This document shows, piece by piece, positions 39,745-52,685 of a DNA stretch of 64,000 bases. The DNA comes from Fagopyrum homotropicum (taxonomy: Eukaryota > Streptophyta > Magnoliopsida > Caryophyllales > Polygonaceae), in assembly GCA_033239125.1 (NCBI GenBank), contig BSWB01000002.1, forward strand, positions 6,729,001-6,793,000, in the 5' to 3' direction. The notes below the pieces were generated by a model. The model had not been told where the DNA came from and ran no database searches. It saw only the letters and a list, made by a program, of their open reading frames with translations. Both the position numbers and the translations under genes were made by a program. Numbering within the stretch: the stretch's first letter is position 1; the number at the start of each line of letters is the position of its first letter.

Positions 39745-41401
39745 ATGGAGCAAGTCCAACAAGCTGAGCTGATCGCAAGGATGAAGACCTCCATTCAAAA
39801 CCTCGGCTCCATTGATCAAGTAAGCAACCTCCCTTCGTTTCATCTTCATATTCTGTTATTCGCAACTCATCTGATCCGCGATGTTGATAGTTCACAGAAC
39901 TTTCATCTTTGCTCATTAGATACTCCTGGACGTTTAATAATCGAGTTCTAATTTTCGATTCATGTTTTTTCCGGGGATTATAGAACATTGCAAGATCTTT
40001 GCTCTAAGAATTAAGCAAACTTTCATTTTAGTATTTGTTGTCTAAGCTTGAAAACTCAGATTTGTTTTGTTATTTGTGAAATTTGCAGAACTACGATGAT
40101 ATGATGCTAATGAGGTTCTTGATGGCCAGATCAATGAACGCAGAAAAGGCAGCAAAGATGTTTGTTCAGTGGCAAAAATGGAGGGCAGATATTGCTCCTC
40201 TAGGGTTTATTCCTGATTCCGAACTGCCCGACGAGTTGGCTGCTCGGAAAGTCTATCTAGGAGGTCCGACGAAAAACGAATACCCGCTATTGACTGTAAA
40301 AGTAGCCAACCATTATGCATCCAAGGATCAGCTGCAATTCAAGAGTAAAATTTATAGTTCTTAATCTTATCATATGTTTCTGAAACTTAGGTTCAGTTTT
40401 GATTTGATTGCTTTTGTCACCATGTAGAGTTTGTGGCTCATACGCTAGATAAGACAATTGCAAGGTAAATTCCTTGCTTTGTGGTTAACTTGTGATTCCA
40501 ATGAAAGGCCACTCTGATCCAAAGATTATAGGCCCAATCTTTCCAAAATTGTCAATGGCTCATCACATTCATAGTGTTAACAGTGTTTTTGCTTCTCTTC
40601 ATCTTCAGTGCACATCAAGGAACTGAGGTGGGGGATGAAAAGATGATAGTCATTATTGATCTTCAACAAATCTCGTATAAGAACGTTGATGCTCGTGCGA
40701 TGATCACCGGCTTTCAATTTCTGCAGGTTAGCTTCATACTATCTTTTTGTTACAGAACATTTTGATGCTCAAATGTTTAGTGTATAGCCATTAGTCACCA
40801 CCTCACCGGCTTCCGGTCAAGTATCTGATTTTGATTGCTTTGTCACCCTCTTGTTTGTTCCTATGGGAAGCTGAGAAGCCGAGCATTAACATGCTGAGGC
40901 TCAGCTTGCTTATAAATGAGCCGAGGCTAAGCTCTTTGGATTCAGCTTGTTTATAAAGTGAATGAGTATTAGCTCGTCTCATATAACAGCCTAACTGAGA
41001 TTTGTTGTGGAGTACATAACGGTTTTCCAACTTATATAATCGACAGGCATATTACCCAGAGCGTTTAGAAAAATGCTTTCTATTGCATATGCCGAGATTC
41101 TTTGTTAGTGTCTGGAAGATAATTTCTCGGTTCCTTGAGAAGCAAACGCTGCAAAAGGTACTACATTTTTAGTACAAACTGTACACTTAACTATTAGTGG
41201 CAACGATGCAGTATTTGAACCAATTCTGCAACATTAATCAGTTTTGATGTCCTGATGATACAGATAGTGATTGTAACAAACGAAGAGGAGATGACGAGTT
41301 TCGTAGAGCTAATCGGGGAAGAAGCATTGCCCGAATGCTATGGTGGCAAAGCAAAGCTTGTGGCTCTCCAGGATGTTGTACTTACGCCATCTCCTATATA
41401 A
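39745..41401 (+). CDS. SEC14-like CRAL-TRIO lipid-transfer protein, copy 2 (six exons, intact)
   Basis: Exons 39745-39819, 40089-40344, 40428-40464, 40609-40726, 41047-41157 and 41264-41401 give 244 codons with GT-AG introns and consistent phases. The N-terminus MEQVQQAELIARMKTSIQNL leads into the helical CRAL-TRIO N region (FLMARSMNAEKAAKMFVQWQ), then the lipid-binding fold (VIIDLQQISYKNVDARAMIT, YYPERLEKCFLLHMPRFFVS, FLEKQTLQK, LPECYGGKAKLVALQDVVLT). No extra domains, signal peptide or membrane segment, so a soluble cytosolic lipid carrier or sensor is expected from the family; the ligand is unknown. It is the paralogue of 15742-18473 with the same exon layout and compact introns free of transposons, so it looks closer to the ancestral state. 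Confidence 0.9.
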
Positions 41402-42462
<1,061 letters not shown>

Positions 42463-42470
42463 TAGATCAT

Positions 42471-42964
42471 ATGAGAACACCCCTAACGTGTATACATGAG
42501 AACAGATTCGCAAGTATTATTAGTTTTGTTACGAATGTGTCATATCGTTTAATGTAGTATTCGTAGTTATTATTGGTTGAGTGGATTATTCGTAGTTATT
42601 GTGGTTATTACTAATTATTATTATTCCTAATTATTATTAATTATGATATCTACACTAAATCTCGACTCTTAATACTCATCATCCAACGGTCTAAGATTGT
42701 TCTCATGTATACACGTTAGGGTGTGGTTCCCATGAGAACACCCCTAACGTGAGAACATGAGAATAATCGTACACCGTTGGATGGTGAATATTAAGGGTTG
42801 AGATCTATAGTAGATATCATAATTAATAATAACTACGAATAATAATAATTAGGAATCCAACAATAACTACGAATAATACATTAAACGATATGACACATTC
42901 GTAACAAAACTAATAATAATTACGAATTTGTTCTCATGTTCTCACGTTAGGGGGTGTTCTCATA
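42471..42964. mobile_element. Palindromic foldback/MITE pair inside a TA microsatellite
   Basis: Two units of about 250 bp (42471-42731 and 42731-42964) each end in inverted ATGAGAACACCCCTAACGTG-type repeats, and the second unit is largely the inverse of the first (TTTTGTTACGAATGTGTCAT near 42525 against ATGACACATTCGTAACAAAA near 42890). The whole therefore forms a roughly 490-bp palindrome bounded by TA tracts on both sides. This resembles MITE families that insert into TA microsatellites, but I cannot assign a family. Non-coding. Confidence 0.75.

Positions 42965-42966
<2 letters not shown>

Positions 42967-43028
<62 letters not shown>
42967..43028. repeat. TA microsatellite, right of foldback element
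   Basis: About 60 bp of TA repeat, ending in ATGTATGTATATGTATAT. Probably the other half of the tract into which the foldback element inserted. Confidence 0.95.
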
Positions 43029-43036
<8 letters not shown>

Positions 43037-43216
43037 ATGTATATTACTTTAGAATAAGGTTACCAAAAAGTAGATTTTGAATAAAGAAGTTATGAAATAG
43101 AAAAAAAGTGTCCGGTTCATACCATTAAAGTTCTGAACCAACAAAAGAAATGTCATTTGTATTCCTAGATTTTGACCGAGAAGTTATGAAATGACAAAAA
43201 AATGTCAATTTTTATC

Positions 43217-44014
43217 GGCAAAAATGCTCTAAATACCACAACCTTTGCTAATGTTGCGGAAGGTGACACGAACTTTTAAAGTTGCGGAAAAAAACACGAA
43301 CTATAGGGGGGGTTGCACTTTTTAGCGCCGGTAATTAATCTGTTAAAAAATTAGTGAAAATGTGTAAAACAAAAATTAGTGAAAATGTGTAAAAAAAAAT
43401 TTCGTTTCATATTTATGTTTTACATTAGAAAAAAAAAGGATAATAAGCAAAAAAAAATTTTATAAATTTTATAACTTGGTAGGATAAGAATTGAAAATAG
43501 AAAAACATATAATGAAACTGTATACTTCTTAAACTACAAATTATAAAATGAAAAAATATTTTCTTATGCTTTTCTTTTTTTTCTAGTTCAAAAATATTTT
43601 TTTATGTTTGATATTTATTTTTCATATAAAATTAAAAAAGAAGCAAAGAAAAAAAAAATCTATATTCATTTTATAATTTATAATTTATGTAATTTAAGTA
43701 ATTTGCCGCAAATATATTATACATTTTTTTATTATTTGTTTTCATTTTTAAAAATTTTATCCTATCAAAATATAATGTATATTATTTTTTTTGCTTATTT
43801 TTCTTTATTTTTATTATTTGAGTTCCTTTTTTAAATTCATATCTTACCAAATTATAGCAAATTATAAAAATGTACAACATTTTTTTAACGGATTAATTAC
43901 CGGTGCTAAAAAGTGTAACAACCCCTATAGTTCGTGTTTTTTTCCGGAACCTTAAAAGTTCATGTCACCTTTCGCAACATTAGCAAAGGTTGTGATATTT
44001 AGAGCATTTTTGCC
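43217..44014. mobile_element. Mutator-like MITE with long terminal inverted repeats (798 bp)
   Basis: The left end GGCAAAAATGCTCTAAATA and right end TATTTAGAGCATTTTTGCC are inverted and similarity extends about 150 bp inward (TTAGCGCCGGTAATTAATC against GATTAATTACCGGTGCTAA). Flanking 9-mers ATTTTTATC (43208-43216) and ATTTTTATT (44015-44023) match at 8 of 9 positions. Long TIRs with 9-bp duplications define Mutator-like elements. The AT-rich interior has no transposase ORF; the 76-codon ORF at 43604 is compositional. Confidence 0.82.
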
Positions 44015-44023
44015 ATTTTTATT

Positions 44024-44391
44024 CCTAGATTTTAAGATTTTGACCGAACGGACGTTACCGTCTTCTAATAAAAACTACTCTCTAGTGGATAGGGAAAAAA
44101 AGTCGGACATAAAAAGACTGATATGTACAACTTCTGGCAGTGATAAATTCACTACTTGAACAGTAATTGAGCACAACTGTAGGAAACAAATTATGTTATG
44201 CTTCCCAAAGCACAAACCAAGAAAATCACAACAAAAGCTCAAAACATAGAAGATAAACGCCTCTATTTACAGCTTCTGCAACATGACATCCACCAACTAG
44301 ATCTTCTACCATTACTAGTTTCACAATTTACACTCAACAGAAAGGAACCAATTGGACTACTAGTCTCCATCATCTGTTCAGATTATAACTA
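44024..44391. other. 3' flank of the TPS-like gene
   Basis: AT-moderate sequence directly downstream of the minus-strand TPS-like stop codon; likely contains its 3' untranslated region. I see no clear poly(A) signal to place its end. Confidence 0.5.
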
Positions 44392-47300
44392 TCATGGCGA
44401 AAATCCCGAATACGAACCTACCTGTGCCTCTCGTCGAGCAATAGGGTTCGCCATATGGTCTGCGACAGATGCGAGTCCTAGCATCAGCCTGACGATCTCC
44501 ACCGTGTCGTCCAAGTAATACTTGGCTTTGCTCGGTTTTCGACCAACTGTGCAGGCAAACACCTCTGCTGTATGAGATGGAGATGCTGTTAAAGACGGGC
44601 TTGGCATGGCGCTCGTAATCACCTCGAACATGTCTTCATCAGATCGGTCATCTCCAACACAGAGAACGAAATCCGGGGACAACCCCTTTTCTTGCATTAA
44701 AGAAAGCAAGCGTTTCGCCACCAGCCCCTTGCTTACACCCTGTTTCAGTATAGGTATTAGTTTGGCCAAAAACAGATACATCACATTAGAGAAAGGTGTT
44801 GAGCTTGGATCTTAGGGCTTGTTTGGATGTAAATTGCATATAATACATTTCAAAATGCCTTGCACTACAATGTAGTGTTGAAAAACACCACTTACAAACA
44901 AAATATGTAATGCTATCACTAGATTTTACTCTAAATTCCGGAGTACATGTTTTATTTCAAAAACCGCGTTTTACTTAACTGACTGTAATGCCTGAAATCC
45001 AAACAAGCCTTGTTTGCCTTATTTGAATTGTATATTGACTCATTCAATTTCTTTCCATTGTAAATTCAGTTGAACATATTATAAACATTCTTAGTTTTTG
45101 AACAAAGTGATGATATCTGATTCTAAGTGTAATACTTCAGTATACTTCAACAATCCTAACATGTAAAGATCAAACTTCTAAAGTTCTTTAGCCCAACAAA
45201 CAAAATACTCCCAAGCAGTCCCAGCCTGAACAAAGAAGTACTATACTACAGTGATGATAACTGAACTGTTTTCAATTGTAAAATATTATAATAGCTCATT
45301 TTCACCAAAAGAAATATTATATTAGCTCATTTGTCTTAGTGGTTATACTGTAATTTTTTTGCAGAGTTACATACCTGAGGTTTAACCTCCACCAAGTTTC
45401 TTCCTCTTTTGACCGAAACAGGCTCACTGGAAAGTACACTCTCAAGATGATCAAGAAGCTCTTTAGCTTGACAAGATCCGAAATCAGGATCCGCATCCTC
45501 ATAAGACCACACCATTGCAGTTTCCTTATCCTCAATTGTGGACCCATCTGTTGTCTCCGTGTAAAGCTTCATAACCGGCTCTGCAATCTGCTTCCAACTA
45601 CAATCTGCTGGAGCCACCAATGTTTCCCATTCCGCCTTTCTGTTTAACCTACATTGTAAACAAAACAAACAAAAGTCAGTGTCAAATTTCAATATCTTAA
45701 GATTATTGGAAATGTTCTTTCCAAAAGCAATAGACATCTCACCTCAAAAAGTAACCCTGCTCAGCAGCAATTCCGAGGTTTTCGCAAGGAGAAAACCATT
45801 CGTTAAGCGTATCCCTTTGCCTACCACTGACAATAAATACCACATTGTTCTTGTCCCGGCACAAACTATTTAGGATATTTATACTCGTTGGTGATGGGCT
45901 CTTGTCTATTGCATTTTGTGGCATCAAAGTACCGTCATAGTCCAAGAGGATTGCACGAACAGAGGTCCTCTTATAGGCAGACACAATGTGCTCTGTGGCA
46001 AGCTTCCTAAAGTTGGTATCGAGGGCTACAACTCTAAAGCTAAGCCCAAATCCAATGCCCCAACATCTCCGTCGCCCATGATCCTTGCAACTCCTCTCAA
46101 GATCCTGCAGGAAACTTCTAGCCCAATAACCAACATCATGGCTACTGACATACCGATAATGTTTCTCGTGCCTGAGCTGCTTTTCTGCCGGTGCCATCTC
46201 CAAAGCATTATGCATTGCTTCTGCAACAGCTTCGATATTCCACGGGTTCACACGAATAGCTCCACTTAAAGATGGAGAGCAGCCAATAAATTCAGACACG
46301 ACTAACATGCTCTTCCTTGGAGTAAAAGGTTCCAACCCGAGAAGCTTGTCTAACTTGTCATTCCCATTTCTACTAATCACATACTCATAGGGTATGAGAT
46401 TCATTCCATCTCTGACAGCTGTAACTAAACAACACTCCGCAACTACATAATACGCAACCCTTTCATAGAATTTCAGTGGCTCGTCAATCAAGACAATAGG
46501 GTCATAACCGGGCATTCCAAAAGTCTCGTTCAGCCGTTTGACAGTCGAATATGTCTCTTCTTGAACTTCCTTGACATCTCGTCCACGCCCCCTAGCTGGA
46601 TTTGCTATCTGAACAAGAACAACTTTTCCATGGCACTCTGGATGTTGTATAAGCAGCTGTTCCATAGCCAAGAGCTTTAAAGTAATGCCCTTGAATATGT
46701 CCATATCATCCACACCGAGCAAAATCTTCTTACCTTGATCATGGTAGGTTCTTATAAGCTCGGAAACCTTAGCTTCTGTCTGCGGGAGGTTCAATACTGA
46801 TTTCAGCTGACCCATATGAATACCAACAGGAAGAATCTTGATGCTCACAATTCGTCCATAATACTCAAGACCAATATACCCTCTTTTTGATTCGTAAGTC
46901 AAACCTAGCATCCGACTGCAGCATGAAAGGAAATGCCTAGCATAGTCAAATGTATGAAATCCAATCAAATCAGAGTTCAACAAGGCTCTTAAAAGCTCCT
47001 CTCTTATAGGCAGAGTCTTATAAATTTCCGACGAAGGAAAAGGGCTGTGCAGGAAGAACCCGAGCTTAACCCGGTTAAACCGCTTCCTCAAGAAGGTGGG
47101 CAACACCATAAGATGGTAATCGTGCACCCACACGAAATCATCTTCCGGGTTAATCACCTCCATGATCCTATCTGCAAAGATCTTATTAACCGAAACATAA
47201 GCCTGCCAAAGACTCCGATCAAACCGACCACCGAGATCCGGTGACAAGGGCAACATGTAGTGGAACAAAGGCCATAGCTGTTGCTTACAAAACCCATGAT

Positions 47301-47787
47301 AGAACCTGCTAAATAGATCAGGGGGCACAAAAGTAGGCACGCACTTAAAACTATCAAAGAGTATTTGAGAAACCTCATCCTGCTCATTAGGATGAACATC
47401 TTCCTTTAAACAACCAACGTAAACTACCTCAGTTTCTTCATCTCCAAGCCCATCTCTCATCTGAAGAAGGAGAGAATTCTCATCTAAAGAGAAAATCCAA
47501 CCGCTGTTATTACTACTACTACTACCACTACCACTCAAATCAGCTCCTCTTCTTTGAGCCCTAATTGGGAGCTGATTAGCAACAATAATAATCCTATCTC
47601 TATGAACAGAAGAAGATGAGAGGTCAGAGCAAACACTCTCTGATTTCTCATCATCAACCTCCGATATCAATCCGGCAACGGTCATAATCCGGGGAATCCG
47701 GCGAGTCAGTCGGCTAATCGACGGAGCCGCCACCGAAGGCTCACCGGCTGCAAGTTCCAAAAGGTTTGAGTAAGATCTAGACACCAT
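44392..47787 (-). CDS. TPS: Class II trehalose-6-phosphate synthase/phosphatase-like protein (TPS family)
   Basis: Three exons on the minus strand, 47787-45743, 45648-45375 and 44739-44392, give 888 codons with GT-AG introns and consistent phase. Start MVSRSYSNLLELAAGEPS is the usual class II opening. The GT20 glucosyltransferase-like domain spans about 60-545 (FVWVHDYHLMVLPTFLRKRF near 217-236, GFFLHSPFPSSEIY, EFIGCSPSLSGAIRVNPWN). The HAD phosphatase-like domain starts near 610 (LLDYDGTLM, D616 and D618) and includes SGRQRDTL and CVGDDRSDEDMF. Class II plant TPS proteins generally show little or no synthase activity and act as regulators in trehalose-6-phosphate/SnRK1 sugar signalling; that role here is inference. 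Three coding exons fit class II genes. The wording is closer to the TPS8-TPS11 group than to TPS5-7 in my judgement. The C-terminal tail is unusual (HMANPIARREAQVGSYSGFSP). Intron 2 carries a possible MITE. Confidence 0.93.
44815..45009. mobile_element. Candidate MITE in intron 2 of the TPS-like gene (about 195 bp)
   Basis: The ends are inverted repeats GGGCTTGTTTGGAT and, from the right, GGCTTGTTTGGAT, with flanking TTA (44812-44814) and TTG (45010-45012). The size, short TIR and near-match 3-bp duplication suggest a Tourist-like element, but one flank base differs. Non-coding. Confidence 0.6.
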
Positions 47788-49079
47788 AATTTCGACTTAA
47801 CAAGCTCCTAAACATACAAATCAAACCACCCGAAAACCAAAATCTCTGGGACAGTGAATTAGTGTTTTATGGGTGGAATTGAACAAAACCCAGAAGGCAG
47901 AACAGTGTTAGAGACTATTCAGTGGATGGGTATATAACAAAAATCTCTAATTCAAAGATGCAAAAGAGTTAAATGCAAACCCTAATATTTGCAGAGGAGC
48001 AAGGAAATAAGCTGCCCTGAACTGAAATCTCTGGTTGTTAATTGACGCTTCAGGTGCAAATTAGTAAAGGGAGGGAGCTGAGCTACAAATCAAGAAGCAT
48101 CTCCATGGAATTTTTGTTGCCAGCAAAAGAGTGGAGCTGAAATCACAAAGCATCAAAACTAGTAATGTAGGGGTTAGCTAGGAAAAGCTTTCTACTTTAT
48201 AAATAATAAAATATAAAAATAATACTATTGTTTAAGTATTATATGCAATGAATACTCCAGAAATGTTAAGAGATGGGGACAGTGGAGAGTGGAGAGTTGA
48301 AAATAATTATTTATTGGTTTTATCAACAAAGAATAAATAAAATATTTTCAACTGCAAAAACCAAGAAGTGATAAGTTGGAATCACTTAATTGACCAAAAG
48401 CTAATATTTTTAATAATAAGATTAGATGAATTTAATACAAAATTGTGGGTTATTAGGATAAGATTATCAGGAGGTGGGGGACCTTGGAACAATAATTAGG
48501 GAGATGTAGGTAAGTGGACAGTTGTGGGTTACATGATTTATTTTTAATAAATTATAATAAGGTTGCTTAGAGTTAACTTAGAGGTTTAAATCTAAATATC
48601 TTATTTTTACTAAAACTACCCTAATTTAAGGATATTTTCATAAAATTACTCATGAATTTCAAATTTAATAACAAAAATACATGTAGCTTATATTTTATAG
48701 GAGTATAAAACAAGGATATGGGTAATTTAAAAAAATAGTTTATGGGTTGTTTTGGTATAATTTAAAAATTAATATGCAAATTTGAAAATATAAACTTATT
48801 AGTCAATATTAAATGAAGAAAAATGTGGAGGAAAATTTTTTAAATTGTAGTTCCAATGAGTTGTTTTGATGTAGTTTGGAATCTTGCAAACGAGAGGAAC
48901 AATTAAAACATGTAAATTAAAACGTAGGCACGTCTTGCCTTAATTGTTTTCGTCTTTGTTCAATTAAAACATGTTAATTAAAATAGTTTTATTGATTGTT
49001 CTCTGTTTACGCTATTCACCAACTTCTCCTTGACCTTCGTCCACTGGAATCACTTCTACACTTTTTTGAAGAGGTACTT
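47788..49079 (-). promoter_or_regulatory. Upstream region of the TPS-like gene
   Basis: The first about 400 bp above the start codon probably hold the 5' leader, on the minus strand. A minus-strand TTATTTATAAAG (48193-48204) is the best TATA-like candidate, about 410 bp from the ATG, which would allow a long leader or leader intron as seen in class II TPS genes. Beyond 48210 the DNA is AT-rich with no gene seen. Confidence 0.4.
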
Positions 49080-49228
49080 AGATCACGCGGTTCGATCGGT
49101 TTTGCCGATCTACGTTCGGATCGGGTAGTAAATTGTGGCCCATTGTTGGGGATACCCTTCCAATATCAGTTCCGGACTAACCACTTAAGGAGTCTAGCAC
49201 CACATCCTACTAGACCAACTGAGTATTA
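49080..49228 (-). repeat. tRNA-derived SINE candidate
   Basis: On the minus strand the sequence starts with ACTCAGTTGGTCTAGTAGG, close to a tRNA-type A box (TAGCTCAGTTGG), followed about 35 bp later by GGTTAGTCCGG, a weak B-box-like stretch, then a unique body ending CAAAACCGATCGAACC. The 3' half recurs at 41776-41880, so it is a dispersed family. No A-rich tail or target duplication was confirmed. Confidence 0.5.
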
Positions 49229-49630
49229 GTCACTTCTACACTTAGTTATGAGTGTTTGTTGTTTGAGTTATGATTCTGATTTTGAATGAGATGAGATTAT
49301 GGATGTGTTAATATTAGTGTTTATGAGTGTTTAGTCGATAGTATAAATTCCTATCTCGTGAGAGTAGATTTTTCAAAACAATAATCATAATCTCCAAAAC
49401 AACAACCATTTCATACTAAGTACACACTTTATGTGAGATTAAAATCAAATTTATAAAACAACGGGAAATGCAATACTAAATACATCAAAAGTTATGTTCG
49501 TTGGTAGATTGGGATTTAAAAGAGGATTATTTTTAGATTTCTAGTTTTTAAGTTATTTTAAATTTTAGTTTTATTTAAAAAATAAGTATATTTATTTAAA
49601 GATTATTTTAAGGATTTATTTTGATTTTTG
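49229..49630. other. AT-rich intergenic DNA, nothing recognised
   Basis: About 400 bp between the SINE candidate and a long-TIR element. No ORF or repeat that I can support. Confidence 0.6.
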
Positions 49631-50799
49631 GGAAATAATGGTCGGTACCTCTGTGGTATGGATATTTCGGATTTTTCTCAACTGTTTTTTCAAGTTCGGT
49701 TTGTGCCCTTAAACTTTGAAAGTTTCCGGAACTTGCCTACTTCCGTCAATTCTCACTAATTCACTAGATCATAGGTTATAGTTTAAAAACAAAAAAAACA
49801 TTTGCGTTCGAAATAAAAAAGGACCGGATGACTCTCTTTCTGTGCTAGTTGCCTACGATCGAAAAAGTTGCTCTGAAGATTGTTTGATATCTTGAAGCCT
49901 CTTCAAGGGTTCTCCTCCGTTCGACATCTCGTAGAACATAACTCTGATCCCTTAGTTCGCCTCTACATGAAGCCTCGGTTCTCCTATGCTTGAAGCTTTG
50001 GTTCTTCTCTTCCTTCCATCGAAGTTGTTGCTTAGAAAATCTACCTCACCAAAGGAGAACCGAGGGATTGACTCTTGTTGGTTGCTGCTCAAAACACCGG
50101 TAAGCTCCTTGGAATGCATAGACACGCAAGTGACAATCTCAAGAAGCTCTTAGAAGTTGTTGATTGTGAGCTATCATTAAAATTTCTCATAAATGATGAC
50201 GCAAACGAGTTATGTGATATCAGAGAAATATAGTTGAAGAGAAGATCAAAGGCTAGATTTCACACCCGTCAATGACATGGAATTCTAATCCTGACTTGTT
50301 TGCTGAATACTTGGAATCTGTTGATGAGATTCGCTTATTGTCACAAAACTCGGATAGTGATTAACTCACCCGATTGATTGTTGATGTTCTTCAAACTACT
50401 TTGTCAAGGATTGACGATGAATTAAGGGATATCTTTGCACATGACCTTCGAGATATCGGACAAAGGAGAACGGAGGCTTCAAGTAGAGGAGAACCAATGG
50501 ATTAGGGTTATGTTCTTCGAGATATCGAACATAGGAGAACCCTTGAAGAGGGTTCGAGATATCGAACATATCTTCGAAGCCGCTTCTTCGACCGAAGGCA
50601 TCCCACGGAAAGATAGTGGTCCTTTTTTCTTTCAAACGCATATGTTCTTTTTTTAAATCGTAACCAGGGTTAGTGAGAATTGACGGAAGTGGACAAATTC
50701 CAATAACTTTCAAAGTTAGAGGAAACAAACCGAACTAAAAAAACAGTTAGACAAAATCAGAAATATCTCATACCATAGAGGTATCAACCAAAATTTTCA
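49631..50799. mobile_element. Long-TIR, Mutator-like element (about 1.17 kb)
   Basis: About 130 bp at the left (GGAAATAATGGTCGGTACCT, TGTGGTATGGATATTTCGG, CTTCCGTCAATTCTCACTAA) is inverted at the right (TTAGTGAGAATTGACGGAAG, AAATATCTCATACCATAGAG, GTATCAACCAAAATTTTC), at perhaps 75-80% identity by eye. I could not find a target duplication, so the ends are approximate. The interior has local inverted words (CTTCAAGGGTTCTCC near 49903 against GGAGAACCCTTGAAG near 50533). No transposase ORF recognised. Confidence 0.65.
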
Positions 50800-52029
50800 G
50801 TAACTTTTTATACATAAACCCTAGGAATCTAAAATAACCTCCTAAATTCTTGATAATATAATGTTTTAAATTAGAAATCTGAAATAACCTCAATCTTCAC
50901 CTACACACTTACAAGATTCAAAACATTACCTATATGTATCAATTTTATTTTATTTTTATAATAAAAAACTGTTATACAAAAATTTATTTCTGAGAGAGGT
51001 ATAAATTAAAACACCGTTACAAATAAAAACTTTAATTAATTTCGTGGTCAATTAAAAAATTATGATGGAGGTCGAGTGTTCCATGCATTTGTAATTTGGG
51101 TGACTATATTTTCGTCATCCTAATATAATCGTATTTCTATACGTTTAAGTATGGGTGCATTTTTTAATGTAAGAGATTAAGATAAGTGAATATGAAATAA
51201 TTTGGTTTATTAGACTTTTTTTTTAGTTTTATATTTATTAAATGTACTATTGAGAGAAGAGTGTGTAGAGTTTGAAAATAAATACAAAAGGTTGAGGTAT
51301 ATTTATTTAATTGAAACATTAAAAGTCTAGTTAATATTCTAATTTTTTAAAGAAAAAAAAAGGTCAAATAATAATAAAAATATTAGCTACTGAATATCCA
51401 ACCTCATTAGCATTATCCATGCTATTCGTATTTTAATTTATAAATGTGATAACATTTCATTTCATGGGTGTTTAGGATGCGACCTTAGTGAATATTGTTG
51501 CAATAAACTTTTGGTATATAAGGATGACTGCATATTATTAGTATAAATTAAAATAAATATACAAATTTACCCTTATATAAGATGTATTTAGAAAATCTTT
51601 TGATAGATATAATTTTTTTAAATACAAAAAGCGGTTAGGTTAGAATAGTCCATTATAAAACATTCTTGCGGATGAAAATACAAACTTCGAGATCGTCAAC
51701 AAAATATGTGTTGCGGTTTAAAATTTTCAAATGGGTCAATCGGTCAGTAATACAGCTGATAGATACAATTATTATAAACAAATATAGAAGTCATGTTTGG
51801 AGTTCACTCGGACTAATATGAACAACACTTTATGTCCGAATACCGACCCAAAAGTCCGATCCGAATCCAAATTCATTCAAATTTAACTACCACGCTTGAG
51901 TTCAATTCCAATTCATACACTTGAAAGAAATTGCTTATTTAATTCAATGCAATGACGAAATTTGCCATTTAACAAATAAATAAAAAATGAAATAAAAAGA
52001 GCAAAATAATGGAGTAGTAGGAAGAGATC
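50800..52029. other. AT-rich intergenic DNA with a dispersed repeat
   Basis: Mostly unremarkable. The stretch 51625-51770 (AAGCGGTTAGGTTAGAATAG, CATTCTTGCGGATGAAAATA, GGTCAATCGGTCAGTAATAC) is a diverged copy of 38700-38845, probably a retroelement tail. No gene. Confidence 0.55.
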
Positions 52030-52330
52030 TGTTGAACGGTGGGATGGAGAGGGAACAGCGGAGCATGTGTGGGGTGAAGGAGCAGCGTATCACTGCAGCC
52101 TCATGCTTATCCGATAAAGCTTGCTTGAGTATTGAGTACATTGTACATAGGCAACAGCAGCAGCAGGGGGAGTGGGACCCGCTCTGTTTCATTGTATTGT
52201 ATCGAATCAATCGAGCACCGGCGAGTACGCGTGGCTTGCGGAGGAGAACGACACGTGGTAGGCCCACACTATGCCCCAGCACAATGCTGCCAGTATTTGG
52301 TTTGACTTCAGATTCTGCATGTGCTCAACT
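52030..52330. promoter_or_regulatory. GC-richer patch with ACGTGTC motif, possible unmapped regulatory region
   Basis: Against AT-rich surroundings this segment is balanced in composition and contains ACACGTGG (minus strand CCACGTGTC, an ABRE/G-box core) at about 52249-52257, GTGGGACCC (52171-52179, TCP-like) and a CAG trinucleotide run. ORFs on both strands (under 152 codons) overlap but match nothing I know. It could be the promoter edge of a gene lost or displaced by the Sirevirus-like insertion. Inference only. Confidence 0.3.
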
Positions 52331-52654
52331 TCCTATCCATTTTCAGATAAAACAATGTCCGCATTTAACTTTCTTTTTTTTATTAGCTAAATTACTATTT
52401 CACACATTGGGTTCTTTCGTATGTGGTGACATGTTTAATGGAACTGAAATTGAAACTTTAAAATATGACTTAAATTTAATGAAATGAATCTAGTTAATTT
52501 GCTTCTATGTTCATTTAAGATGAGAATAATGGATTGTATGAGGTATTAATAGACCAAAAAGTCCCTTACAATCGATTGAATGAAGGTTTTTGTTGAGGGT
52601 ACAAGTGCCATACAAATTGGATTCAATCAATTAAACCTCCTACCCTCAACTTAA

Positions 52655-52673
52655 TCATTCAACCGATTCAATC
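52655..52673. repeat. 19-bp direct repeat flanking the truncated Sirevirus-like element, left copy
   Basis: TCATTCAACCGATTCAATC recurs exactly at 63138-63156, where copia coding sequence begins. The left copy is 12 bp outside the inferred LTR end. Confidence 0.85.
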
Positions 52674-52685
52674 TCTTATTCAACC

